Positions 10,102 through 19,799 of a stretch of 64,000 bases of DNA are shown piece by piece. The stretch's first letter is position 1, and every line of letters begins with the position of its first letter. Location of the stretch: assembly GCF_949628215.1 (NCBI RefSeq), contig NC_134310.1, forward strand, positions 9,747,401 through 9,811,400, in the 5' to 3' direction. Under the pieces are notes generated by a model that was not told where the DNA came from, did not search any database, and saw nothing but the letters and a program-made list of their open reading frames with translations. Position numbers and translations under genes: made by a program. The stretch comes from Phalacrocorax aristotelis. Lineage: Eukaryota; Chordata; Aves; Suliformes; Phalacrocoracidae.

Positions 10102-11970
10102 ATGTTGTCCTTTTTTGCAGTTGGTGTTAAAAATCGGTGTTGGTTTGTTGAGTCTGCTGTGTTCTGCTGTGATTAGTAATGTTTTGCCTAAGAGATTTCT
10201 TATAGAAACACAGGTTTTCAGCTTTATCTGGTATTTGGGGTTTTTGCTGAAACCGTTACTGTACTTCGGATACCACCTTGTTGAGGCAATTAGCAATTAT
10301 ACCTCCTCTTCTGAGAGATTTTATATGGAGGAAATACAGAATAGTACCTTTGCAACTTTGTTCTATGATGTCTGTGCCTTTGTTACAACAACGTTTTTGT
10401 ATCTTGAGCATCCTTGGGTGGTTAAGGTGCACTTATTGTTAGTTTTTGGGCATGTTGTTTTGGTTTTGACTAAGCAACTTAAGAATATCACCCAGAAATC
10501 TGCCCCGAGGCTTGATAGTTACGAGTGGCAGGGCATGTGGGATAGCATGGGCAAATACCTAGGGCAGTGGGCACCCCCAGTGTTTTGGAGTTTCACCCCC
10601 GAACAAGTGCAGAATCCTAAAAAACTAGTACAATATTTGGAGAAAGTATGTTGTTATGCTGGGAACTCCAGAGAGACACAGATAACTGCAACATGCTGGG
10701 GCCTGGCCCATGCATACCGAGCCCTGCTCAACAGTATTCAGTGCCCCCAGGGGGAAGAGAATGTCTCTGGATTGAAATGCAAAGTGACAGGCACTGTAGA
10801 CAATCCAGCCCTGACAACAAGCACTGCAGCCACTCAAACCCCCACAACAAGTACCGGAGCTAGCTCAGAAAATAAACCCGTACCAGTATCAGTTGCCCCC
10901 ATACACAAGACGAAATATTGGAAGCAGACGTCAAGTCGTTTATAACGGGATGATGAAGAACCAGGGCCATCGCAGGGAGAGGAGGGAGAAGTAATAAATG
11001 GAATAGAGACCACCCGATCCCTGTCCTTAAGCGAGTTGCAAGATATGCGAAAAGATTATAGCCGTCGTTCAGGTGAGCACATTGCCACCTGGCTGCTCCG
11101 ATGCTGGGATAATGGGGCCAGTAGCCTGGAATTAGAGGGAAAAGAAGCCAAACAACTGGGATCCCTTTCTGGGGAAGGGGGCGTTGACAAAGCAATTGGA
11201 AAAAACCACAAGCCCTCAGCCTCTGGAGGCGACTCCTGTCTGGAGTGAAGGAAAGGTATCCCTTTAAAGAAGATGTTACATATCGCCCAGGAAAATGGAC
11301 AACTATGGAGAAAGGCATCCAGTATCTAAGGGAATTAGCTGTGCTTGAGGTGATTTATGGTGACCTGGACGATCAACGGTCATCCAAAGATCCATATGAA
11401 GCCGAGTGCACACGACCCATGTGGCGGAAGTTTGTACGGAGCGCACCATCTTCGCATGCAAACTCATTGGCAGTGATGTCCTGGAAAGATGACGAGACAC
11501 CAACGGTGGCAGAGGTGATTGATAGACTCCGGGACTACGACACAAATATCTCTTCCTCGCTTGTCTCTGCTGTGGAGAAACTATCCCAAGAGGTCCAGCA
11601 ACTCAAAGAAGATCTGCCCTACTCCCCACCTCGACAGAGTAGTGTCTCAGCTGTTAGGAATAAGCGTCCTTTGGCTCAAAGGTGGGGATACACACCACGG
11701 GCCACCCTATGGTTCTACCTGCATGACCACGGAGAGGACATGAGGAGGTGGGACGGCAAGCCTACTTCGACCCTACAGGCACGAGTACATGAACTGCAAG
11801 GAAGAACAGTCACTCAGGGAGGCTCTTCCAGGAAAGCTGCTGCACCAGTTTCCAGCAATCAAGTCCCGAAACAGAGGAGTAGAAGCGCAGATTTTATTTC
11901 TAAGTGTAATAGAGGGACTTTTGATTCACATTTACAGGAAGTGAGTTGTGACTGCCATGATGAGGACTAG
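10102..11970 (+). pseudogene. gag: ERVL-A gag with hydrophobic N-terminal domain
   Basis: The likely start is the ATG at 10102 in an ACCATG context, shared with ERVL-C and ERVL-D; an extra T in the T-run at 10111-10116 shifts the frame here. The N-terminal ~120 residues hold about four hydrophobic stretches (for example IGVGLLSLLCSAVI, FSFIWYLGFLLKPLLYF, VHLLLVFGHVVLVLT) and sequons NYT and NST. Then comes a capsid-like part (WAPPVFWSFTPEQVQNP, ITATCWGLAHAYRALL), a Thr/Ala/Pro linker, a basic patch, and SELQ...HIATWLLRCWDNGASSL with KERYPFKEDVTYRPGKW. Breaks: TAA at 10943-10945 and a one-base loss near 11205. The last segment 11245-11970 is open and ends in UAG. Confidence 0.8.
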
Positions 11971-12045
11971 AGGGGCCCTGCCTCCAGCCGGGTGGAGGAA
12001 AGGGATAACTGGGCTTACTGGACTGTGTGGATCCGATGGCCTGGC
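11968..12045 (+). promoter_or_regulatory. gag-pol UAG codon with potential pseudoknot
   Basis: Gag ends GAC TAG (11968-11970) and pro-pol continues in the same frame. Ten bases later CCTCCA (11981-11986) can pair with TGGAGG (11993-11998) around the loop GCCGGG. The loop can pair with CCTGGC at 12040-12045, one pair being G-U. The same layout occurs at 35347-35424 and 61553-61631. The context GAC-UAG-(A/G)GG recalls the gammaretroviral readthrough site. This suggests stop-codon suppression rather than frameshifting; structure and activity are inferred. Confidence 0.65.
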
Positions 12046-15000
12046 ACGTCCGACCCACAGGAGTATAAAGCTTTAGTGGACACTGGCGCACAGTGCACCT
12101 TAATGCCATCAAACTATATAGGGGCAGAACACATCAGCATTGCTGGAGTGACAGGGGGATCCCAAGAGCTAACTGTATTGGAGGCCGAAGTGAGCCTAAC
12201 TGGCAATGAGTGGCAGAAGCACCCCATTGTGACTGGCCCAGAGACTCCATGCATCCTTGGCATGGACTACCTCAGGAGAGGGTATTTCAAGAACCCAAAA
12301 TGTTACAAGTGGGCTTTTGGTGTAGCTGCCTTGGAGAAAGAGGAAATTAAACAGCTGTCTACCTTGCCCAGTCTCTCAAAGAACCCTTCTGTTGTGGGGT
12401 TGCTGAAGGTCAAAGAACAGCAGGTGCCAATCGCCACCACAACAGTGCACCAGCGGCAATATCGCACCAACAGAGACTCCCTGATTCCCATCCATAAACT
12501 CATTCACCAACTGAGGAACCAAGGAGTCATCAGTAAGACCCACTCACACTTTAACAGTCCCATATGGCCAGTGCGGAAGTCTAATGGAGAGTGGAGACTA
12601 ACAGTAGACTATCGTGGCCTGAATGAAGTCACTCCACCATTGAGTGCTGCTGTGCCAGACATGCTAGAACTCAAATACGAACTGGAGTCAAAGGCAGCCA
12701 AGCTGCATGCCACAACTGATATCGCTAATGCATTCTTCTCAATCCCTCTGGCAGCAGAGTGCAGGCCACAGTTCGCTTTCACTTGGAGGGGCGTCCAGTA
12801 CACCTGGAATCGACTGCCCCAGGGGTGGAAACACAGTCCTACCATTTGCCATGGACTGATTCAGACTGTACTGGAACAGGGAGAAGCTCCAGAACACCTT
12901 CAATACATTGATGACATCATTGTGTGGGGCAACTCAGCAGAAGAAGTTTTTGAGAAAGGAGAGAAAATAGTCCAAATCCTTCTGAAAGCTGGTTTTGCCA
13001 TAAAACAAAGTAAAGGCGAAGGGACCCGCACGAGAAATCCAGTTCTTAGGAATCAAATGGCAAGATGGTCGTCGTCAGATTCCAATGGATGTGATCAACG
13101 AAATAGCAGCCATGTCTCCACCAACTAGCAAAAAGGAAACACAAGCTTTCTTGGGCGTTGTGGGTTTTTGGAGAATGCATATTCCCAATTACAGTCTGAT
13201 CATAAGCCCTCTCTATCAAGTGACCCGGAAAAAGAATGATTTCAAATGGGGCCCTGAGCAACAACAAGCCTTTGACCAGATTAAACGGGAAATAGTTCAT
13301 GCAGTAGGCCTTGGGCCAGTCCGGGCAGGACAAGATGTAAAAAATGTGCTCTGCACTGCAGCCGGGGAGAATGGCCCTACCTGGAGCCTCTGCAGAAGGC
13401 ACCAGGGGAGACCCGAGGTCGACCCCTAGGGTTTTGGAGTCAGGGATACAGAGGGTCCAAAGCCCGCTATACTCCAACTGAAAAAGATATATTGGCAGCA
13501 TATGAAGGGGTTTGAGCTGCTTCAGAAGTGGTTGGTACTGAGGCACAGCTGCTCCTGGCACCCCGACTGCCAGTGCTGGGCTGGATGTTCAAAGGAAACG
13601 TCCCCTCTACACACCATGCAACTGATGCTACGTGGAGTAAATGGGTTGCACTGATCACCCAGCGGGCTCGAGTAGGAAACCCCAGTCGCCCAGCAATCTT
13701 GGAAGTGATTATGGACTGGCCAGAAGGCAAAGATTTTGGAATATCACCAGAGGAGGAGGTGACACATGCTGAAGAAGGTCCACTATATAACAAACTGTCA
13801 GAAGATGAAAAGCAGTATGCCCTGTTCACTGTCACAGAAAGTGCTTAAGGAGAAGGTGAATCGAGCCAGTTTGCAGAGGTAAAGGCCATCCAAATGGCCT
13901 TAGACATTGCTGAATGGGAAACGTGACCAGCGCTCTATCTTTATACTGACTCCTGGATGGTGGCAAATGCCCTGTGGGGCTGGCTACAGCAGTGGAAGCA
14001 AAGCAACTGGCAGCGCAGAGGCAAACCCATCTGGGCTGCCACATTGTGGCAAGCTATTGCTGCCCGGGTAGAGAACCTGGTCATGTGGATGCTCACGTCC
14101 CCAAGAGTTGGGCCACTGAAGAACATCGAACCAACCAGCATGTAGGTCAGGCTGCCAAGATTGAAGTGGCTGAGGTGGATCTGGACTGGCAACATAAGGG
14201 TGAACTATTTCTAGCTCGGTGGGCCCATGACACCTCAGGCCATCAAGGGAGAGATGCAACATACAGGTGGGCTTGTGACTGAGGGGTGGACTTGACCATG
14301 GATATTATTGCACAGGTTATCCACGAATGTGACACATGTGCTGCAATCAAGCAAGCGAAGCGGGTAAAGCCTCTGTGGTATGGGGGACGATGGCTGAAAT
14401 ATAAATATGGGGAGGCCTGGCAAATTGACTATATCACACTCCCACAGACCCGCCAAGGCAAGAGCCATGTCCTTACAATGGTAGAAACAACGACTGGCTG
14501 GCTGGAAACATATTCTGTCCCCCACGCCACTGCCCGGAACACTATCCTGGGTCTTGAGAAACAAGTCCTGTGGCGACATGGCACCCCAGAGAGAATTGAG
14601 TCAGACAATGGGACTCATTTCCGAAATAGCCTCATAGACACCTGGGCCAAAGAGCATGGCATTGAGTGGGTGCATCACATCCCCTGTCACGCACTAGCCT
14701 CTGGGAAAATTGAATGGTACAATGGACTGTTAAAAACTACACTGAGAGCAATGGGGGGGTGGAACATTCAAGCACTGGGATACACATTTAGCGAAAGCCA
14801 CGTGGTTAGTCAACACAAGGGGATCTGCCAACCGAGCTGGTCCTGCCCAGTCAGAAATCCTACATACTGTGGAAGGGGATAGAGTCCCTGTAGTGCACAC
14901 AAAAACTATGCTGGGCAAAACAGTCTGGGTGCTTCCTGCCTCAGGCAAAGGCAAACCCATTCGTGGGATTGCTTTTGCTCGAGGACCTGGGTGCACTTGG

Positions 15001-15075
15001 TGGGTGATGCGGGAGGATGGAGAAATCCCGTGTGTGCCTAAAGGGGATTTGATTTTGGGTGAAAACAGTCAATGA
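11971..15075 (+). pseudogene. pol: ERVL-A pro-pol (protease, RT, RNase H, integrase)
   Basis: Protease active site LVDTG at 12073-12087. RT shows IPIHKLIHQL, SPIWPVRKSNGEWRLTVDYRGL, LPQGWKHSPTICHGL and YIDD at 12904-12915. RNase H is damaged: against ERVL-C, a stretch holding the first catalytic Asp (TDGS) is deleted near 13830. Integrase shows an HX4H/CX2C zinc site (CDTC), QIDYITL, ESDNGTHF and SGKIEWYNG with 35 residues between Asp and Glu. Breaks: an extra base near 13018, a base lost near 13391, TGA near 13513, the RNase H deletion, TGA at 14280-14282. The frame ends with CTWWVMREDG and ILGENSQ. Two of these lesions are shared with ERVL-C. Confidence 0.9.
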
Positions 15076-15479
15076 ACTGAATGGCATAATGTGAACTGCT
15101 ATATAATACTGTGTGTCACCTCTGTGTTGTATCAATGATATCAGAGTACAAGCCTCCCAACCCATGGAAGATAAACTATGAAACAAGCCGTGCAGCAGTG
15201 ATGGAACGGTGACTGACTCGGTATGTAGCAACCCAACGCCACACACCATCTCTCCCACCCTGAAAGACTGATACAACAGATGGAGCCCAGAGTCATGGAC
15301 TGGGTGAACTCAATGGACATTTTAATGGGCATTTTACAGGGAAGGTCCCTGAACTAAGGGAATGATGTCTGTGTATTATGTTAAAGGATGGGAAGGGGAG
15401 GGGTGGTGGTTGGTAGGGTTGTATTGCATCATATGGGACCTGGGCATGGTGTAAATGGTATGGAATAAGGGGTGGAGAA
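15076..15479 (+). other. ERVL-A 3' untranslated region with polypurine tract
   Basis: About 400 bp without a reading frame separate the pol stop from the 3' LTR. There is no space for env. AAGGGGTGGAGAA at 15467-15479, directly before the LTR, is the polypurine tract; ERVL-C has AAGGGGTGGATAC in the same place. Confidence 0.75.
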
Positions 15480-15965
15480 TGTGCTGGTTTTGGCTGAGAA
15501 GGGGTTAATTCTCCTCACTGTGGGGGTCGGCTACCTTTCCAGCTTCCCGCACTCTGCCGCGTGGCAGGGGGGGCTGGGAGGGGCAGGGCCATGGTGGGGG
15601 CGGCTCACCCCGACTGGCCAATGGCAGGTTCATTCCATACCATGTGACACCATGACCAATATATTGAGGGGGGGCAGTGGCAGCGCGGAGGCGGTGCGGT
15701 GTCGGGTCGGTGAGCGGCTGCGGCGCGTGCGGTTTGTTTCGGCGGTTCGTTCCCCCTCTCCCCTCCCTTCCCCCTCCCCCGGGGCTTTGCGCCTCTCATT
15801 GTTCTCCTTTACATTGCATTTCTACTGTTGTTTCTTTTAATTTTAATTATTAAACTGTTCTTATCCCAACCCACGAGCATTACCCTTCTGATTCTCTCCC
15901 CCATCTACCGGTGGGGGAGTGAGCGAGCGACTGTGTGGGGCTGAGCTGCCGGCTAAACTACGACA
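15480..15965 (+). repeat. ERVL-A 3' LTR
   Basis: 486 bp, TGTGCTGG to CTACGACA, followed by the duplicated CCTTT. It matches the 5' LTR with scattered substitutions and a few indels, mainly in the G-runs and the GCGG-rich centre. The long G-run of the 5' LTR (about 13 G) is shorter here. Confidence 0.9.
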
Positions 15966-15970
15966 CCTTT

Positions 15971-16104
15971 CCAGGGGACTTGCTTGGAATTCTTTGGTCT
16001 GGGGATCAGAGGTTCCCCCTGAGAATCCCTCGGTGCTGGCTGGAAGTCCCGTGATCCGTATCCATTGAAATTCACAAGCGGAGTCCCATCTGGGTCACCA
16101 AAAC
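15971..16104 (-). promoter_or_regulatory. ERV-1 leader (proximal) with tRNA-Arg primer site
   Basis: On the minus strand, four bases after the 5' LTR end, comes TGGTGACCCAGATGGGAC (16083-16100). This is complementary to the 3' end of a tRNA-Arg, whose last bases as I recall them are GTCCCATCTGGGTCGCCA, with one mismatch. The rest is the first part of the leader, cut by ERVL-A at 15970. Confidence 0.7.
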
Positions 16105-16213
16105 TGTCACCGAAATCGGGAATAAACCTCATAACACCAATGTAGTGTTAAAAGGCAGGCATTCTTTATTTACGGTGCCAGATGCACGGGGGATCGCTCC
16201 TCCTAATGTGCAT
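16105..16213 (-). repeat. ERV-1 5' LTR, truncated
   Basis: Only the last ~109 bp of the LTR remain. On the minus strand they run from ATGCACATTAGGAGGAGCGA through GGCACCGTAAATAAAG to CGATTTCGGTGACA. The break at GTGCAT is followed by CT-rich sequence, so the U3 part was lost by a rearrangement at or within the polypyrimidine array. Confidence 0.8.
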
Positions 16214-16224
16214 TTGGATCTCCT

Positions 16225-16485
16225 CTTAATCTCCACTCTCTCATCCTCCCTCTCTCTCGGTGTAACTATCTACTAATCTCTCTCACTCTCACTTTCTCTC
16301 TTGTTCTCTCATACTCTCTTCTCTTTCTCTTTCTCCCTGCCTTTCTCTTAGTTCTGTATTTTGCGCTCTTTCACCTTCTCTCTATTTACATTTTCCTCCC
16401 TCCCCCTTTCTCTCCCTCCCCCATTTTCTTTCTTTCTCCCTCCCTTTAAGCTCTTCCCCTTTCTCTCACTCTCCCCTTTTCTCTC

Positions 16486-16518
<33 letters not shown>

Positions 16519-16730
16519 CTCCTCTCTCCCCCTGCAGTAGGCTGTCCTCCATCTTTCTCTCTCCTCCTCCCTTTTATCTCTCTCACTCTCCTCCTCCATT
16601 CTCTCTCTCATCCAATTGCCGCCCCTCTCTCATATCCTCTTCTCTCTCTCCTTCTTTGTATTGCCATCTGGCTCTTCACTCTCTTATTCTCCCCCTTTTC
16701 TCTCCCCCTGTCTAACTCAAGAGACATTTA
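16225..16730 (+). repeat. Polypyrimidine tract
   Basis: About 500 bp of nearly pure C and T with a local TATCTCTCTC microsatellite near 16490-16520. The long frames on either strand reflect composition only. It adjoins the broken 5' LTR of ERV-1. Confidence 0.85.
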
Positions 16731-17019
16731 CACTATTTTACTGAACTCAGGGAGAAACATTTACACTACCAGTTGATCCAATCAACTGTGAGAGCTGTTT
16801 GTCTAAATGTCTAAAACAAAGGCCACCTGCCAGTCCTCTTTGTGTTGAGATAAAGTCAGCTGCTTTGCAACAGCTGTGGTCAGTTACACACTGCATTATT
16901 CTCTGAGTTTCATGGGCACATCCCCTTGCCCATCTCCACTTTCTTCCATTCTCCAGCTTTCTTCCATTGTAGGGGTTTATTCAGTGAGTCACATTCTACC
17001 CCTAGAGGTTTAGTTAGTC
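16731..17019. other. Non-repetitive spacer inside the CT array
   Basis: About 290 bp of mixed-composition sequence, AT-leaning, with a repeated ACATTTACACTA word at 16726 and 16756. No gene or known family is recognised. Confidence 0.4.
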
Positions 17020-17177
17020 ACACTCTCTCTTCACCCCCTCTCTCTTTGCCTCCCCCCTCTCTCACTTCCCCGCCCCCCCCCCCCCCGCATCTCTTCTCGT
17101 CTCTCCCTCTCTATCTGCCTCTCTCTTAGGCTGTCTCTTTCTTTCTCTCTTGCCCCGTCTCTCTTTGTCCCTCTCTC
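17020..17177 (+). repeat. Polypyrimidine tract with poly-C run
   Basis: A CT-rich tract including a run of about 14 C at 17072-17087. It runs up to the LTR start at 17178 and continues after the LTR at 18068, so the LTR was inserted into it. Confidence 0.8.
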
Positions 17178-18067
17178 TGTAACCAAGGTGATGAAGTTAA
17201 CCAACCATGGATGCTGCTATACTATCCAACTGACCATTAAGTCTGGGGACAATCAGTGTACTCTTTGATCTGTATTTTAGTCATTAGTTAATCATTAATG
17301 TGAATGAAACAATAGACAATGTGTTTCTGTCAGAACCCCTCTCTTAAGGCTCAAACCCTAATTTTTAGATCCCAAGCCCTCACTTTTAGGGTCCAAACCT
17401 CTGTTTCAAGGATTAAAGCCTCACTTTTAGGTAGCAATGATTCAGGGAATAAATGGTTGGGCGTTACTAATGCAATCTAGTGTAGCTCAACAAATGCTGG
17501 GGCCCGGAGCCAAAATTGAGCCAGGATAATGAGGTAGCCTTAACAGGAACAGCCTGCACAATGACTAAAACTTGTTGCTTTGGGGGAGTCAGAAAGGCCT
17601 CAAGATTAGAAGGTCCTAAACAAAGTTACAATGACATTTGACCTTAAGAAAAGCAGATGTACAGAGCTATAAAGATAAGGAACTGCAGAGCAAACACTGA
17701 ACCAGAACAGACCATCCCTCAAGGACAGTACGTACGTGATCTCAGAGCTGAGTTTGCGTGAAAGCAAGGGTTAACTAGCGGACACAGTGAGGAAGAGTAT
17801 ATCCTTCATCCAGAGACCCCTGATGACCACCCAGAGACACCAACAGGCATGTGCAAATTACATCTGCATATGATGAATATGTATATCTTTTATTGGAAAA
17901 CTAATGAATATGTACATAGAGCATGTACTTAACCGGCAGAATTAGATCTGACGGTATGCACGTTAGTAGGAGGAGCGATCCCCCATGCATTCGGCGCCGT
18001 GAATACAGAATGCCAGCCTTTTAACACTACATTGGTGTTACGAGGTTTATTCCCGATTTCGGTGACA
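17178..18067 (+). mobile_element. Solo LTR of the ERV-1 family in the CT array
   Basis: 890 bp, TGTAACCAAGGTG to GATTTCGGTGACA. A 4-bp TCTC lies on both sides (17174-17177 and 18068-18071), as expected of a gammaretroviral integrase, although in a CT tract this match is weak evidence. A run of short repeats built on TTTTAG(G)...CAAACC lies in the first third. The poly(A) signal AATACAG is a variant of AATAAA. It is about 99% identical to the inverted copy at 50638-51492 over the parts compared by eye. Confidence 0.85.
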
Positions 18068-18625
18068 TCTCCACACTTTTCTCACACTGTCTCTCTCTTC
18101 ATCTGTCTGTCTATTGTTTCCCTCTCCCCTTCACCCTCCCTCCCTCTTCCCCCCTTTCTATTGCTGTATCTCCATCTCTCTTTTCCCTTAGCTCTCTTCA
18201 GTTCTTTCTCTCCCCCCCCTCTCTTTGCCCTCTCTCTTTGCCTCCCCTCTCTTGCCCCTGACTTCTCTTTTCCCAGCTCTCTCACCCTTTGTTGCTCTCT
18301 TGCTTCCGCACGCCCACTCTTCCCCTCCCGTCCCATCATGTACCTGTCTATCCCCAGTGCTCTCTTCTTTGTGCTCTCTCACACTTGCCGCTCCCTCTCT
18401 TTGTCTCTCACTCTACCCCCTTCCATCTCCTGCCAGCTCTCTCTTCCTCTTTGTGTCTCCTTCTCTCTCTCTTTCTCTCCGTGTTTCCTTCTCTTCCTTT
18501 TTGGCTCTTCTCTTCTTTCTCTCTCTCTGACTTGATCTTTGACTTGCTCTCACACATTTTTCCTTTTAACTCTTTCTCTCTTTGGCTCTCTCATTCTCTC
18601 TTCTATTCTCTCTTTGTCTCACTCC
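18068..18625 (+). repeat. Polypyrimidine tract
   Basis: About 560 bp of CT-rich sequence directly after the solo LTR. The frames in it are rich in Ser, Leu, Pro and Phe by composition and are not called as genes. Confidence 0.85.
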
Positions 18626-19799
18626 TGTGGAATAATCACTGGAGGTGACTTAGAAATTAAACTTATATTTTTAGAAAAGGTACAGCACTGAAGAAGCTTT
18701 CAAGGTGGAGTGCAGTTAATATGTGAGGAGTCCATTCCATGGAAGTTCCCTAGTAACCTTAGATGTCAGTAATGCCAGGAGAACTTGGTGTACTGACTCT
18801 AAGAGGAGTTGTCTGGAGGGTGGAGCAGTGTGGAGGCATCATGGCCAGGCTCTGTGATAAATGGGAACTTGAGGTACCATGGAGCTGGTACACTGCATAT
18901 TTGCTACCCTGAGCCAACAGTCTGTCATGCTTTTGACAAAATGCTGCCCTTTTGGTGAACTTTGCTCATTATAATATCATTATAAAACCAAAACACACCT
19001 CCATCTCAAAAGTCATCTGCCTCTAAGTTGCGACCACACCTCACTGGGCATGTGCTTTGAATTGTTCTAGTCTACACCTTTAAAAGTAAAGCAAGGAAAT
19101 TTTACACCAATCATAATAAAGGTATGTATGACTAGAGTCACTCAAGCTCCACCTGAAAGATAAAAAATAGTATAAAATGTGTGAAGAGAAAGAGGGTGTT
19201 AGGGAAGATACCATCGCGTACCACTCTGACTTCTGGGATCAGTTGACGGGCTGAGCCTCTCTTCCCCCGCCACTGGGATGCCTTTGGGTAAGATTATAAC
19301 ATTTGGTTATACCAACTGCTTCCCCAGGAAAACTTAGAAACCTCTTTATAGCTTCACTTTAAATGTCCAATGCTTCGTATTTGCTTAATGCACTTGTAGC
19401 CTAGCAGTGTTACTCATTTTCTTAGTATTTATGTGTATCTTGTAACCAGCAATCTTATCACCGGTAATCCAAAGAACCTGTGTATCTGTTGCTTTAATAA
19501 ATTGTGCTATTCATTAATCTAGCTGTGATCATTCTCATTGAATGAGACCGGCCTGGGTATCTGCCAAATTAGTTACAACAAATACTCTGATGAGTGGTTA
19601 TTTCTACAACCCTTAGAAGATAAACTGTTAACCAAGTCTGAGACTAAGACTGGACTTAGCCACACCTAGACTCCTCTCGGAGAAGGAGTTTAGAAAGCAA
19701 GGGGGTCCTGTCTGAACCTTGTGACTCAACAGTAGGGTCTCTCCCTAGCCACTCCTCAGACTCCTACCATTAATGCAACAGCTCCCCACTTGGCTCCTT
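18626..19799. other. Unassigned spacer with shared 90-bp segment
   Basis: There is no gene. A TATAAAATGTGTGAAG word near 19171 and TTTAATAAATTG near 19492 give it the look of an LTR-like transcription unit, but terminal repeats are not found. The end (19662-19751), with GTTTAGAAAGCAAGGGGGTC and GAACCTTGTGACTCAA, recurs at 49420-49503 right after another LTR. Confidence 0.45.

Larger units (their letters stand above)
9559..15970 (+). mobile_element. ERVL-A: complete env-less ERVL-type provirus
   Basis: The provirus runs 9564-15965 and is flanked by a perfect 5-bp duplication CCTTT (9559-9563 and 15966-15970). Order: 5' LTR, tRNA-Lys1,2-type primer site, gag, in-frame UAG, pro-RT-RNaseH-integrase, about 400 bp of untranslated sequence with a polypurine tract, 3' LTR. 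There is no env, as in class III ERVL elements. It landed in the leader of ERV-1 in the opposite orientation, so it is younger than ERV-1. The LTRs differ from each other at a number of sites and by indels, more than those of ERVL-C. All frames are broken. Confidence 0.92.
4430..16213 (-). mobile_element. ERV-1: gamma-like endogenous retrovirus, minus strand, interrupted
   Basis: Order in element direction (right to left): truncated 5' LTR (16105-16213), tRNA-Arg-type primer site, leader, gag, protease, reverse transcriptase, RNase H, integrase, polypurine tract, 3' LTR (4430-4990). No env lies between integrase and the polypurine tract, so env has been deleted along with the integrase C-terminus. 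Two younger insertions split it: a 250-bp solo LTR (5797-6046) in the RNase H/integrase junction and a complete ERVL provirus (9564-15965) in the leader. Gag and Pol resemble gammaretroviruses (class I): an MA with a myristoylation-type start, YVDD in RT, and integrase with HHCC and SDRG...E. Every frame has stops or shifts. Confidence 0.88.

Noticed and set aside
17350-17450. Telomere-like CCCTAA/TTAGGG words
   Set aside because: They occur singly in degenerate short repeats of an LTR U3 and not in tandem arrays, so no interstitial telomere is called.
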